64,000 bases of DNA from Parvibaculaceae bacterium Mf 1.05b.01. Lineage in GTDB: Bacteria > Pseudomonadota > Alphaproteobacteria > Parvibaculales > Parvibaculaceae. A program made the position numbers and the translations under genes. Positions within the stretch are counted from its first letter, which is position 1. The number at the start of each line of letters is the position of its first letter. Positions 50,225 through 59,268 of this stretch are shown piece after piece. Location: contig BAOK01000001.1 in NCBI GenBank assembly GCA_000509225.1, positions 682,001 to 746,000 of the forward strand, read 5' to 3'. The notes below the pieces were generated by a model. That model saw only the letters and a program-made list of their open reading frames with translations, was not told where the DNA came from and searched no databases.

Positions 50225-51394
50225 GTGGATTTTGAGTTTTCCGCCGACCAGCAGGCCATCCGGGATGCCATTGCAAAGATCTGCTCTAAGTATGGCGACG
50301 ACTATTGGCTGGCCCGTGATACAGACGGTGTCTTTCCGGAAGATTTTGTCAAAGATATCGCCGCGGGCGGGTGGCTCGGTATTGCTATGCCAGAGGCGCA
50401 TGGCGGAGCTGGATTGGGCGTTACGGAAGCAGCGATTGTCGCCCAGACGATTGCGCAATCTGGGGCGTGTCTTTCAGGTGCCTCGTCGATCCATATCAAT
50501 CTCTTTGGACCCATGCCAATTGTTGTCTTCGGTACGGATGAGCAGAAGGCGAAAAACCTGCCGCCGCTGATTGCAGGAACCGATCGCTGCTGCTTTGGAG
50601 TGACCGAGCCAGATGCTGGTCTCAATACCATGGCCATCACCACCAAGGCGGAGCGGGATGGCGATCACTACATCGTTCATGGTCGGAAGATGTGGACGTC
50701 AACGGCGCAGACGGCAAACAAGATCCTCCTGCTCGCGCGGACAACACCAAAAGAGGATTGTAAAAAGGCAACTGAAGGCTTGAGCCTTTTCTACACAGAC
50801 CTTGATCGTGGCGGCGCGACGGAGGTCCATGAGATTAGTAAGATGGGCCGTAAGGCGGTCGATTCAAACGCGGTGTTTTTCGACGGCTTACGTGTGCCCA
50901 AGGAAGACCTCATTGGGGAAGAAGGCAAAGGTTTTCGCTATCTGCTTCATGGGCTCAATCCGGAACGGGTTTTGATTGCGGCTGAAGCCATTGGTATTGG
51001 GCGTATCGCCCTTGAGAAAGCCACGACCTACGCCCGTGAGCGCGAAGTGTTTGGCCGGCCTATCGGACAGAACCAGGCAATCCAGCATCCACTTGCAAAA
51101 TCCTGGGCGGAACTGGAAGCGGCCAATCTCATGGTCTTCAAAGCAGCAGCGCTTTACGACGCCGATGCTGCTTGCGGGGCAGAGGCCAACGCAGCGAAAT
51201 ATCTTGCCGCTGAGGCGGCGTTCCGCGCCTGTGAAACATCAGTCATGACCCATGGCGGCATGGGCTATGCGAAGGAGTTTCATGTTGAGCGTTACTTGCG
51301 CGAAGTGATGATCGCTAGAATTGCCCCAGTAAGTCGTGAACTAGTCTTAAGTTTTATTGCTGAGAGAGTCTTAGAATTACCAAAATCTTACTGA
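50225..51394 (+). CDS. Acyl-CoA dehydrogenase
   Basis: A 389-residue flavoprotein. DFEFSADQQAIRDAIAKIC starts the N-terminal helical domain; CCFGVTEPDAGLNTMAITTKAERDGDHYIVHGRKMWTSTAQTA is the FAD/substrate signature, and the C-terminal domain holds GRPIGQNQAIQHPLAKSWAELEAANLM and MTHGGMGYAKEFHVERYLREV. The start is GTG 50225 with GGGGAGA upstream; the frame is open to a TTG at 50210 inside the repeat. Divergent from the MaoC-CitE pair and probably in the same pathway. The last 60 bp are noticeably AT-rich. Confidence 0.92.
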   Translation: MDFEFSADQQAIRDAIAKICSKYGDDYWLARDTDGVFPEDFVKDIAAGGWLGIAMPEAHGGAGLGVTEAAIVAQTIAQSGACLSGASSIHINLFGPMPIVVFGTDEQKAKNLPPLIAGTDRCCFGVTEPDAGLNTMAITTKAERDGDHYIVHGRKMWTSTAQTANKILLLARTTPKEDCKKATEGLSLFYTDLDRGGATEVHEISKMGRKAVDSNAVFFDGLRVPKEDLIGEEGKGFRYLLHGLNPERVLIAAEAIGIGRIALEKATTYAREREVFGRPIGQNQAIQHPLAKSWAELEAANLMVFKAAALYDADAACGAEANAAKYLAAEAAFRACETSVMTHGGMGYAKEFHVERYLREVMIARIAPVSRELVLSFIAERVLELPKSY

Positions 51395-51484
51395 TTGAAT
51401 ACTTCCGGTGAACTGTATATTTTCCTCAGCAGATTCGATGCTGAGGTGACGCTCAGCCTGTAGGTCGTTTAGCTGGGTGTGTTT

Positions 51485-51781
51485 ATGACGTTGCCTAAGA
51501 GAGATCGACATTGGAACGGCTGGGTCGTCTTGTTGCTGGCAATAGGCGCTGGTCTCGGACTGATCAACTCTGTTCTGCAGCTCAGCCGTTACGGTAGCGA
51601 TGTGGCGTCGCGCTTTGGGTCGGCTGACTGGACCATGATCGTCATTTGGGGGGCTCTTCTGGTTGTTTGGGCCCTGGTCCTTGGTGGGATCTCGGGAGTT
51701 GCCTTGGGGCGCCGGTGGTATGGTTTTTCCAATCCTGTTGTTGATGGTGTTTCGCAGAGATCGATGGCATCTTCAGACTGA
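51485..51781 (+). CDS. Small two-helix membrane protein
   Basis: About 98 residues with two hydrophobic helices (WVVLLLAIGAGLGLINSVLQL and WTMIVIWGALLVVWALVLGGISGVALG) and a polar tail. The start is unclear: GTG at 51479 or ATG at 51485, both with weak ribosome-binding sites. It ends one base before the HIT gene begins, so the two are probably co-translated. Unknown family. Confidence 0.55.
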   Translation: MTLPKRDRHWNGWVVLLLAIGAGLGLINSVLQLSRYGSDVASRFGSADWTMIVIWGALLVVWALVLGGISGVALGRRWYGFSNPVVDGVSQRSMASSD

Positions 51782-51782
51782 T

Positions 51783-52196
51783 ATGTCTGAAAAATTCTTC
51801 CTACACCCAAGGCTCGCAGCCGATACCTTCATTGTTGATGATTGGATGCTTTGCCGTGTCCTCCTGATGAACGATGCCCGGTTCCCATGGCTTATTCTTG
51901 TGCCTCGTCAGGATGGTCTTCGCGACTTTGACGAGATTGCAGAGCGTGACAAACACACCTTTCTCACAGAGATTGATCGGGCGAGCAGAGCCCTACGGTC
52001 CGTGACATCTGCCGAGAAAATGAATGTGGCAGCGCTTGGCAATATGGTGCCGCAGCTGCATGTCCATGTGGTTGCCCGTTTTGCGACCGATGCGGCCTGG
52101 CCCGCACCGGTCTGGGGTGTAGGGGAAGCAATCCCCTACAGCACACTTCAGGTCGACGCACTGATTGTCGCGCTGCGAGAGGCTGCTAAGCAGTAA
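51783..52196 (+). CDS. HIT domain protein (Ap4A-hydrolase-like)
   Basis: A 137-residue histidine-triad-fold protein. The motif is QLHVHVVAR with H93 and H95; the third His of the classical triad is Val, which is usual in this alphaproteobacterial subgroup with the ending AWPAPVWGVGEAIPYS. H95 should be the nucleophile for nucleotide phosphoryl transfer. ATG 51783 is just behind the stop codon of the small membrane protein. Its 3' end overlaps the convergent MFS gene by 11 bp. Confidence 0.87.
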   Translation: MSEKFFLHPRLAADTFIVDDWMLCRVLLMNDARFPWLILVPRQDGLRDFDEIAERDKHTFLTEIDRASRALRSVTSAEKMNVAALGNMVPQLHVHVVARFATDAAWPAPVWGVGEAIPYSTLQVDALIVALREAAKQ

Positions 52197-53523
52197 CCAG
52201 CTGCTTGGCGACTAGTGGACGGTCTGATTTCACAAACAGCATCAGGATGGCACCGAGCCCGATGATCACAGGTGCCACCATCATGCCGCTGCGTTCGCTT
52301 TCTGTGAGAAAGGTGACAAGTGCGACAAGGGCCGGTCCTGTGAAAGCAACGGCATTGCCGGCAAGCGCCATGATGCCAAACCATTTGCCTGCCTGACCTT
52401 CTGGCGCGATCCGCGCCATCATGGTTCTGCCGGAGCCACCAGCAGGGCCAATCCCCATACCAAGAAGCAGCGCAACTCCGATGAAGGCCTGTTCGGCAGG
52501 TGTCGATAGGAATCCCTCTGAAACGGCTGCCGGAGCAGGAAAGCTGAGTAGGGCTATCATTCCAATGACGAGGATGAGAAGGGCAAGCAGGATTGTGTTT
52601 TTGGCCCCAATGCGGTCATCAATCTGACCGCCAATGGTTGCGCCAACAGCCGCGGCACCCAGAATGCATATGCCGAACACTGCGAGTTCCAATGTGTCCC
52701 AACCGAACAATCCGGCGGCATAGATGGAGCCGAAGGTGAGGGCGACGCCGATCCCGTCCTGGTAAATCACACGAGCGATCACAAACCGAGCGATGGCGGG
52801 TTCAGCGCGCATTGCTAGATAGGCATCTTTGATGACGCCGCGCACAATGCGTCCAACGGGCAGGCAGACCCGACGCACGGGCGTTGGAGGTGTGAAGGCG
52901 AGCAGCGGCAGCAGGAAGAAGAGCAGGGCCGCAGCAACAATGGGGCCCGCAATGCGGCTGTGTTCGTGTGCGTCCCGATCCAGACCGAAGAGTGGCGTGT
53001 CGCCGAGCATAAAGGCGGCGATGTATCCGCCAAGCAGGATGAGACCCCAGGCGATGCCAAACCCGATTGCATTTCCGCTCAGGCGACCCATGGTGGCCGG
53101 TGTGCCCAGATTGGGAAGCAGGGAACTATAGGTCACGCCTGCCAGCTCAACGCCAATCATGAGGAGAATGGCGACAAAGCTGAGTGTCACAAGCCCTTCG
53201 AGGGGGATGCCGGGAACTGCAAACCAGAGTGTGGCACTGGCAGCGGCACCCAGAATGACAAATCCCGTTAGAAACCGCTTCTGGCCCCCCACCGTGTCGG
53301 AGATTGTCCCGATGATCGGCCCAAGCAACGCGACGGAGATGCCGCCGATGGCTGTCACCACCCCCCAGATGCTTTGAGCGTCTGAGCCACCACCGAGCAC
53401 GGTTTGGACCATGTAAGGCGCAAAAATGAAATAGAGCAACAGCACGTTGACGCTCTCAATGCCCGGCGCAAAGGCGACCCAGGAGGCGCGGGCGAGGGGG
53501 TATTTACGTCGATCAATTGTCAT
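52186..53523 (-). CDS. MFS transporter (Atg22/UMF1-like)
   Basis: A 445-residue protein with 11-12 transmembrane helices and a central cytoplasmic loop (about 208-235, RRVCLPVGRIVRGVIKDAYLAM). The short motif GTISDTVGGQKRF between helices 2 and 3 corresponds to MFS motif A. Overall it fits the UMF1/Atg22-like branch. The substrate is unknown. It is divergent from an AraC-type regulator, which may control it. Confidence 0.82.
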   Translation of the reverse strand: MTIDRRKYPLARASWVAFAPGIESVNVLLLYFIFAPYMVQTVLGGGSDAQSIWGVVTAIGGISVALLGPIIGTISDTVGGQKRFLTGFVILGAAASATLWFAVPGIPLEGLVTLSFVAILLMIGVELAGVTYSSLLPNLGTPATMGRLSGNAIGFGIAWGLILLGGYIAAFMLGDTPLFGLDRDAHEHSRIAGPIVAAALLFFLLPLLAFTPPTPVRRVCLPVGRIVRGVIKDAYLAMRAEPAIARFVIARVIYQDGIGVALTFGSIYAAGLFGWDTLELAVFGICILGAAAVGATIGGQIDDRIGAKNTILLALLILVIGMIALLSFPAPAAVSEGFLSTPAEQAFIGVALLLGMGIGPAGGSGRTMMARIAPEGQAGKWFGIMALAGNAVAFTGPALVALVTFLTESERSGMMVAPVIIGLGAILMLFVKSDRPLVAKQLVTA

Positions 53524-53723
53524 GGTTGGTTCTTCCTCTCAATGGAAGGTTCACATGGTCTCTTTGAGCCTGCGGGGGCTCGCCTAATGCTCAACCTGTC
53601 GGTCGATTTCCGGAAAAAGCCAGTGTTTCGGGAATTCGGCGAGGTTTTTGGGTTCTCTCGATGGGGCCGAAGGATTGATTTACCTGGATGATCGCGAGAT
53701 CGTTGGCGCAAAGGTGGTGGTTC

Positions 53724-54800
53724 ATGGATTTTCTGGCAATTGATGCAGTGTTTCGCTATGGCGCGGTTACCGGTCTTGTGCTGTTTGCTGTGCTGCTCCT
53801 TCGGGACCACCGGGCCTCCTGGCCAGGGCGGCTCGGCATTGCAACTGCATTCTGTACTGCCGCCTATCTTGTCTGCTCTGTCTCCGACAATGATTGGGTG
53901 GAACTGATCCTTAGACCGGCATGTATTGCGAATGGCGTGCTGGTCTGGCTGTTTGGCTTGTCGCTTTTTGAAGACCGGTTTCGGCCGCAACGCTGGCACT
54001 GGGGTCTGCTGATCTTCGTCCTGATCCGGGGCTATTGGGACATTGTGATGAGCTCTCTCGGCGGTCCTTTGCTGCCTTGGTTCTTAAACAGCACCCACCA
54101 AATTGTGGTGATCGGTGCGGGACTGCATCTGGGGTGGATTGCGTGGCGCGGCAGAGCAGACGATCTGATCGAAAGTCGACGTCGTTTTCGGCTGCTGTTC
54201 ATTGCCTTTCTGGCCGTCATGATGCTGGTGGTCGCGGCCTATGAACTCAGAATTGGCGAGGCTCGGCCGCTTCAGGAACTTCAGTTGCTTCAGGCCTTTG
54301 CCATCTGGTTTGTTGTCGTTGCCCTTCTTGTTCGTGCGGGGCGTCTCTCTGCAGATGCGATGTTTTTCCCGGTCCGAAGGACTGACACGAGTCCTGAAAA
54401 AGGCGAGACGCCACCAAGTGCAGCCGCTCAAATTGTTCGCCGGGACGTGGCTGCGCTGGAGGCATGGATTTCCAAACGGGAGGGGCTGTTCGTACCATCT
54501 TTGACGATAGGTGGTCTGGCGAACGAGGTGAAGATCCCGGAACACCGGCTGCGACGGCTGATTAATCAGGAGCTCGACTTCCGGAATTTTAATGATTTCC
54601 TCAATCAATACCGGATAGAGGAGGCCAAAGAGCGTCTTCGGGATCCGGAATTGGCGCGGCTTCCTATTCTCACCATTGCCATGGATCTGGGGTATGGCTC
54701 GATCGGGCCGTTCAACCGAGCCTTCAAAGAGCGGGAGGGCATGACACCCAGCACCTACAGGCTCGGATCGGGTGAATTGGAGGCGCCAGAGCCCGCCTGA
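53724..54800 (+). CDS. AraC family regulator with membrane N-terminus
   Basis: A 358-residue protein. Residues 1-220 hold about six or seven hydrophobic helices (AVTGLVLFAVLLL, WGLLIFVLIRGYW, LLFIAFLAVMMLVVAAY and others). A linker leads to a C-terminal AraC domain: FNDFLNQYRIEEAKERLRDPELARLPILTIAMDLGYGSIGPFNRAFKEREGMTPSTYR. Membrane-bound AraC regulators of this kind sense extracellular or membrane signals. ATG 53724 has AAAGGTGGTGG upstream. Divergent from the MFS gene. Confidence 0.87.
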   Translation: MDFLAIDAVFRYGAVTGLVLFAVLLLRDHRASWPGRLGIATAFCTAAYLVCSVSDNDWVELILRPACIANGVLVWLFGLSLFEDRFRPQRWHWGLLIFVLIRGYWDIVMSSLGGPLLPWFLNSTHQIVVIGAGLHLGWIAWRGRADDLIESRRRFRLLFIAFLAVMMLVVAAYELRIGEARPLQELQLLQAFAIWFVVVALLVRAGRLSADAMFFPVRRTDTSPEKGETPPSAAAQIVRRDVAALEAWISKREGLFVPSLTIGGLANEVKIPEHRLRRLINQELDFRNFNDFLNQYRIEEAKERLRDPELARLPILTIAMDLGYGSIGPFNRAFKEREGMTPSTYRLGSGELEAPEPA

Positions 54801-54889
54801 TTATGGTTAATAAAAACTTCAGGTCTCCGCGCTAGCGTTTCTGAGCTAGGGGAGCGCTTTCTGTGCTCTCACATTTCGGGGGCTCTGTT

Positions 54890-55375
54890 ATGCGGACTTG
54901 CCTTATTGCTGATTCCTCTCATCTCGCGCGCCGGGTTGCGGCGCGCGTTTGCGGACGGTTGGGCTTTCGGAGCATGGAAGTTTCCTCTGGTGATGGGCTC
55001 AAAAAGGCATTTCGGCGCTTTCAGCCTGATCTCACGATCATAGACCAGTCTGTCTGCGGTGAAGATGTGGGCGCCCTGATTGTGTCTCTGCGCTATGGCC
55101 TTGGGGGGCTTCGGGATCTGAATGGCCGCGACGGGATTATATTGCTGACGGGCCACGAGCTTACCCCAGACATGATCGATGACGCGCGCATTGCAGGGGC
55201 CGATGATTACATTCGCAAGCCCATTGATGATGCGACACTTGCGCGCAAAATCCGGATGCCTCATCCCTCCGACAGGATCGCTGTCGGGCAGTCTGATATG
55301 GCTTCGCGACGCAACATTGTTGAGAGCCAGGCGACACGAGGCGGCAATATTATCCGTCTGTCGGATTGGCGCTAA
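54890..55375 (+). CDS. Single-domain response regulator
   Basis: A 161-residue receiver protein. The acidic pocket (D8), phosphorylation site D52 (LTIIDQSV), T87 and the conserved K110 (YIRKP) are present. There is no DNA-binding output; the last 40 residues are polar and probably disordered. Likely a CheY-like or phosphorelay intermediate; the partner kinase is not in the window. ATG 54890 follows GGGGG. An ATGGTTAA half-site, matching the CtrA half-motif, lies at 54803-54810. Confidence 0.82.
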   Translation: MRTCLIADSSHLARRVAARVCGRLGFRSMEVSSGDGLKKAFRRFQPDLTIIDQSVCGEDVGALIVSLRYGLGGLRDLNGRDGIILLTGHELTPDMIDDARIAGADDYIRKPIDDATLARKIRMPHPSDRIAVGQSDMASRRNIVESQATRGGNIIRLSDWR

Positions 55376-55489
55376 CGTTTCGCGCTAAGTCCTTGAAACA
55401 GAGTCTGATTTTGGAATCATCCACAGGTCGATGTGCTGTTCTCTTTTTGAGTCCGGTTCCACGACCAACGCTCTGATTTTTCTCACCGT

Positions 55490-56911
55490 TTAGCCTTCGT
55501 GTTGCTTCGACCAGGCGATCACACGCTCCCGACTGACCAGATAGGGTTTGAGCCCTGCCAGGCCAATCAATCCACCTGCGAGCAAAATGATGGCAGGCGG
55601 ATAGGCGAGCGAATAGCGGATCATCATTTCGTCCTGATAAACGAAATCCGTCATGGCGGCGATGACGGATGGCCCTAGTCCGAGGCCGATCAGTGTGATC
55701 ACAAAAATCATGAAGGCAGAGGCAAAGCCGCGCATCTGGTTGGGCATGAGTTCCTGAATGGCGGCGGCGCCAGGAGAGATTGCAAAGGTGGAGAAGAATG
55801 TCGCGAAGCAGAGAAGCACAAAGACCAGCGGGATGCTCTCCACGAGCGGGTAGGCAAGGGCGAATGGTGCTGCGGCAAGGCAGCCAACGCCCATGACCAG
55901 CAGACGCCCATTCGGTCGGCCAGACGCAGTTACCTTGTCACCCATCCAACCGCCAGCAACGACGCCTGCTGTTCCAAAGACCATGACCACAATGCCGTAA
56001 TAGGTGCCTGCATCGACGATCGCCCATCCATGGGTCCGGACCAGGAAGGTTGGGATCCAGGCGGCGACGCCATAGGCCATCATTGCGCCTAGCGCATAGC
56101 AAAGGTGATGGGAGACGAGGGTGGCCCGGTTCTGCCACATGAAGCCCACCACTTCGCCCAGCGGCAGCGGGGCATGGGTTTCTTCCCCGTCGTCATTGGT
56201 TTCGGTACGCATATGACCGCGACGCTCGGGTTCCTTGATGGTCCACATCCAAAGGGCGACCAGAATGCCTGGAAGGCCAACCGCTAGGAAGACAACTTGC
56301 CAGGGGTATATGTCGCCAATGAGCGGCAATGTCGTTGCGCCTGTCGTATTTACGATGGCGATCACCTGAGCCCCAATGACCAGGGCGAGGCCTGCACCGA
56401 TATAGACGCCCATGCCATAGACGCCCAAGGCGAAGCCCATGCGTTCCGGCTTGAAATAATCCGCCAGCATGGAATAAGCCGCCGGCGACAAGGCTGCTTC
56501 ACCCACACCGACACCCATACGGAAGAGGAAGAGCTGCCAATAGGAGCGGGCGGTGCCGCAAAGGGCTGTCATCACGCTCCAAACAAGGATACCGGCGGAG
56601 ATGATGGTTACGCGTTTTTTGCTGTCGACCATGCGTCCAATAGGCAGGCCCAGCACGGCGTAGAAGATGGCAAAAGCAAAGCCCTGGAGCAGGCTCATTT
56701 CGAAGTCGGAGATGCTCAGGTCGCGCTTCATGGGGCCGACCAGCAGGCTCAAAATCTGACGATCAATGAAGGAGAAGGTGTAGGCGACGACCAGAACGGC
56801 GACTACATACCAGGCATAAATTGGATTTGGATAGGGCTTTTCGCCCGGAATTGACCTACCTGGATGGTGCAGCGTTTCAGACACTTCCGCTGCGACTTCG
56901 GTCTCCGACAT
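55490..56911 (-). CDS. MFS transporter (Spinster-like)
   Basis: A 473-residue MFS protein with 12 helices: VVAVLVVAYTFSFIDRQILSLLVGPMKRDL begins it, GLPIGRMVDSKKRVTI is motif A, and SPAAYSMLADYFKPERMGFALGVYGMGVYIG is the helix 4-5 signature of the Spinster-like bacterial branch. A central cytoplasmic loop has RRGHMRTETNDDGEETHAP. The substrate is unknown, possibly a hydrophobic compound or lipid. GGAGGAGAAAAGA precedes the ATG. Confidence 0.88.
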   Translation of the reverse strand: MSETEVAAEVSETLHHPGRSIPGEKPYPNPIYAWYVVAVLVVAYTFSFIDRQILSLLVGPMKRDLSISDFEMSLLQGFAFAIFYAVLGLPIGRMVDSKKRVTIISAGILVWSVMTALCGTARSYWQLFLFRMGVGVGEAALSPAAYSMLADYFKPERMGFALGVYGMGVYIGAGLALVIGAQVIAIVNTTGATTLPLIGDIYPWQVVFLAVGLPGILVALWMWTIKEPERRGHMRTETNDDGEETHAPLPLGEVVGFMWQNRATLVSHHLCYALGAMMAYGVAAWIPTFLVRTHGWAIVDAGTYYGIVVMVFGTAGVVAGGWMGDKVTASGRPNGRLLVMGVGCLAAAPFALAYPLVESIPLVFVLLCFATFFSTFAISPGAAAIQELMPNQMRGFASAFMIFVITLIGLGLGPSVIAAMTDFVYQDEMMIRYSLAYPPAIILLAGGLIGLAGLKPYLVSRERVIAWSKQHEG

Positions 56912-57011
56912 TCTTTTCTCCTCCTGATTTCCCCGAATCTGAGCTTAGCGACTTATGGAAAAAGGGCTAGGAAAAGTGCGGTTTCTTGTTGATCAGGGAT
57001 CTGAGCGTGTC

Positions 57012-57026
57012 TGGCACGGGCCTTGC
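57012..57026 (+). promoter_or_regulatory. Sigma-54 promoter
   Basis: TGGCACG (57012-57018) followed by TTGC (57023-57026) with the invariant GG and GC exactly 10 nt apart (57013-57014 and 57025-57026). Transcription would begin about 57037, giving a 16-nt leader with the ribosome-binding site GGGAAAAGG, then ATG 57054. Confidence 0.75.
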
Positions 57027-57053
57027 GAAGTTGATGTCGGGAAAAGGTGAGAC

Positions 57054-57920
57054 ATGACTTCGATTTACACGCAGATAGCGGCAACACCGCGAGAAGTAAC
57101 CGGCGCGATTGCACAGGCCAGTGATGCAACAGGGGTTGATTTTGACTATCTGATGCAGACGGCGATGCGCGAGTCGAGCCTGGAAAGCACTGCAAAAGCA
57201 AGGACTTCCAGCGCGGCGGGGCTTTTTCAGTTCATCGATCAGACGTGGCTGAGTACAGTCAAACAGAACGGTGCCGAACACGGACTGGGCGACTATGCAG
57301 ATGCCATTGAAGTCGATGGTCGCGGTCGGCATTTTGTAGCCGATCCAGCCATGAAGCAGGAAATTCTTGCCGAGCGCTACAATCCGACCAGTGCTGCGCT
57401 CATGGCAGGCGCCCTGACCCGTGGTGCCGAGAACCGCATGGAGCGCGAGCTTGACCGGGAAGTGAGTGACGGTGAACTCTATATGTCGCATTTTCTGGGG
57501 ACGGGTGGCGCCATCGATTTTATTCAAGCGACTGAGGTAGCACCTGGGCGCGCAGCAGCGGATCTCTTTCCGCGGGCGGCGAGCGCCAATAAGTCCATTT
57601 TCTTTGATGGGGAGGGCCGCGCGAAATCCATGCGCGAGGTCTATCGCAACCTCATCTCCCGCCATGATGGTGGTACCCACGATCCAGCACCGGCGTTGCC
57701 GGGAGACTCCATTCCAGCACCTGCACGCCGAAGCCCGGGTGGCCCAGCAGTGCCGCCGCTCCAAGTGGCCACAGGCTATTCGCGGCCGACTATGGAACTC
57801 AACCCGATGGTCGTGAATATTCTGGCGTCACTGGAAACGCCTGAACGTGTTGATGCAGAAACCTCTCGTCGCAAAGAACAAGCCTATGACGAGCTAAGGC
57901 TCAGCGCGTCTGCGTCTTAA
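57054..57920 (+). CDS. Lytic transglycosylase-like protein, sigma-54 linked
   Basis: A 288-residue protein with an SLT-type muramidase domain: catalytic E40 in QTAMRESSLE and AGLFQFIDQTWL at 55-66. There is no signal peptide, so export would need a special route, as with some flagellar muramidases. The C-terminus (about 210-288) is proline-rich then helical. A sigma-54 promoter directly upstream suggests flagellar-type or other RpoN-controlled expression; no other flagellar gene is in the window. Convergent with the CaiB gene. Confidence 0.82.
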   Translation: MTSIYTQIAATPREVTGAIAQASDATGVDFDYLMQTAMRESSLESTAKARTSSAAGLFQFIDQTWLSTVKQNGAEHGLGDYADAIEVDGRGRHFVADPAMKQEILAERYNPTSAALMAGALTRGAENRMERELDREVSDGELYMSHFLGTGGAIDFIQATEVAPGRAAADLFPRAASANKSIFFDGEGRAKSMREVYRNLISRHDGGTHDPAPALPGDSIPAPARRSPGGPAVPPLQVATGYSRPTMELNPMVVNILASLETPERVDAETSRRKEQAYDELRLSASAS

Positions 57921-57931
57921 GCATCTTTGTC

Positions 57932-59137
57932 TTAAGCGTCTGGGACCGTGCCGCTCGCTTTGAGGGCAGTCCATTCTTCTTCCGTTACACCAGCAGCCTT
58001 TAATACTTCCTCTGTGTGTTCACCGAGGCCGGGGGCCGGCGCCTTCATGCCATCTTCCACATCCGAAAAGCGAATAGGGCCTGCCGGTGATTTAAAGGCT
58101 GGTTTGCCGTCGGGACCGGCAATGTCGACAAAGCCACCCGCGGCGTGCGCCTGCTCATCCTCAATAACATCTTTAGGGTGCTGCATAGGGGACCAGATCT
58201 GGTCTTCTGCATCCAGGCGCTCGCGCCAATATTCCAGGTCGTGTTCACGGAAGGTTGCATCCATGATGTCGACTAGGGCTGCTGCGTGAACGCGCCGGGC
58301 TTTTGGTGTCGCAAACCGCTCATCCTCAATCAGGTCGGGATGTCCCAGGGCACGGCAGACGCCCGCCCAGTCTTTCTGACCTTGCCGGGGGACGAGTGCG
58401 ATCCAGTAATCGTCCTTTGTCAGGAAGAAGTTTGATGTTGGGCTAATGGCTTCATGTCTTGATTTGGACGAAGCAAGCTTGCCGAACATAAGCTGGATCG
58501 ACATGTCGGACCCGCCTGTATAGATGCCTGTGCGCAGCAGGGAGGATTCGACAAGTTTGCCTTCGCCGGTTTTTCCGCGTTCGATGATGGCTGCCAGAAT
58601 GCCTGCGACTGTCGCCATTGCTGTGGTGTGGTCGCCATTTGCCATGCGGAGGGGGGCAGGTTCCTGTCCTTTTGGTGTTGCCATGCGGCCAATGCCGGAG
58701 CGGGCATAAAAGGCCGCAACGTCAAAGCCCGGCTTGTCGCGATCAGGACCTGTCAGGCCGTAGCCGGTGACGCTTGCATAGATGAGCTTTGGATTGATGG
58801 CTTTGAGGCTTTCATAGTCGAGGCCGGAGCGCTCCAGCCCACCTGGACGGACATTGGTCAGGAACACGTCAGCGTCCGCCACCAGTTTCTTTAGCGCTGC
58901 GACGCCTTCAGGTTTGCTGGTGTCGAGTGCGACGCCTTTTTTGCCCCGATTGTCGATGGTGAAGACAGGGTTCCCCTGCAGACCCTCAGACCCGATGTTT
59001 GAGAGAAACTGGCGCATTGGACAGCCGTAGAGCGGCTCGACCTTGACCACGTCGGCGCCCCAGTCCGCCATAATGCCGCCCGCGCCCGGTGCTGCGATGT
59101 AAGTTGCCATTTCAATCACGCGAATGCCGTCGAGCAT
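57932..59137 (-). CDS. CaiB/BaiF family CoA transferase
   Basis: A 401-residue class III CoA transferase: MLDGIRVIEMATYIAAPGAGGIMADWGADVVKVE at the start, NRGKKGVALDTSKPEG, VTGYGLTGPDRDKPGFDVAAFYARSG with its conserved residues, and the catalytic Asp in RMANGDHTTA. It moves CoA between acids as an interlocked dimer; the substrate is unknown. Monocistronic on its strand, convergent with the transglycosylase. Confidence 0.9.
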   Translation of the reverse strand: MLDGIRVIEMATYIAAPGAGGIMADWGADVVKVEPLYGCPMRQFLSNIGSEGLQGNPVFTIDNRGKKGVALDTSKPEGVAALKKLVADADVFLTNVRPGGLERSGLDYESLKAINPKLIYASVTGYGLTGPDRDKPGFDVAAFYARSGIGRMATPKGQEPAPLRMANGDHTTAMATVAGILAAIIERGKTGEGKLVESSLLRTGIYTGGSDMSIQLMFGKLASSKSRHEAISPTSNFFLTKDDYWIALVPRQGQKDWAGVCRALGHPDLIEDERFATPKARRVHAAALVDIMDATFREHDLEYWRERLDAEDQIWSPMQHPKDVIEDEQAHAAGGFVDIAGPDGKPAFKSPAGPIRFSDVEDGMKAPAPGLGEHTEEVLKAAGVTEEEWTALKASGTVPDA

Positions 59138-59268
59138 AAGACCCCCCGAATCCCGGTCCTCACGGGGCCGGGTGTGTTGTTTCTAGTTGCGGCGGATCAT
59201 CCACACTTCCGCCATGGTGTCAAAATGGCCGGTTTTCGGCGATTTTGCTTCTCGTGTTACGTTGCAGC

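Noticed and set aside
54803-54810. CtrA half-site ATGGTTAA upstream of the response regulator
   Set aside because: A single 8-bp half-site is too weak to annotate; noted only within the gene entry.
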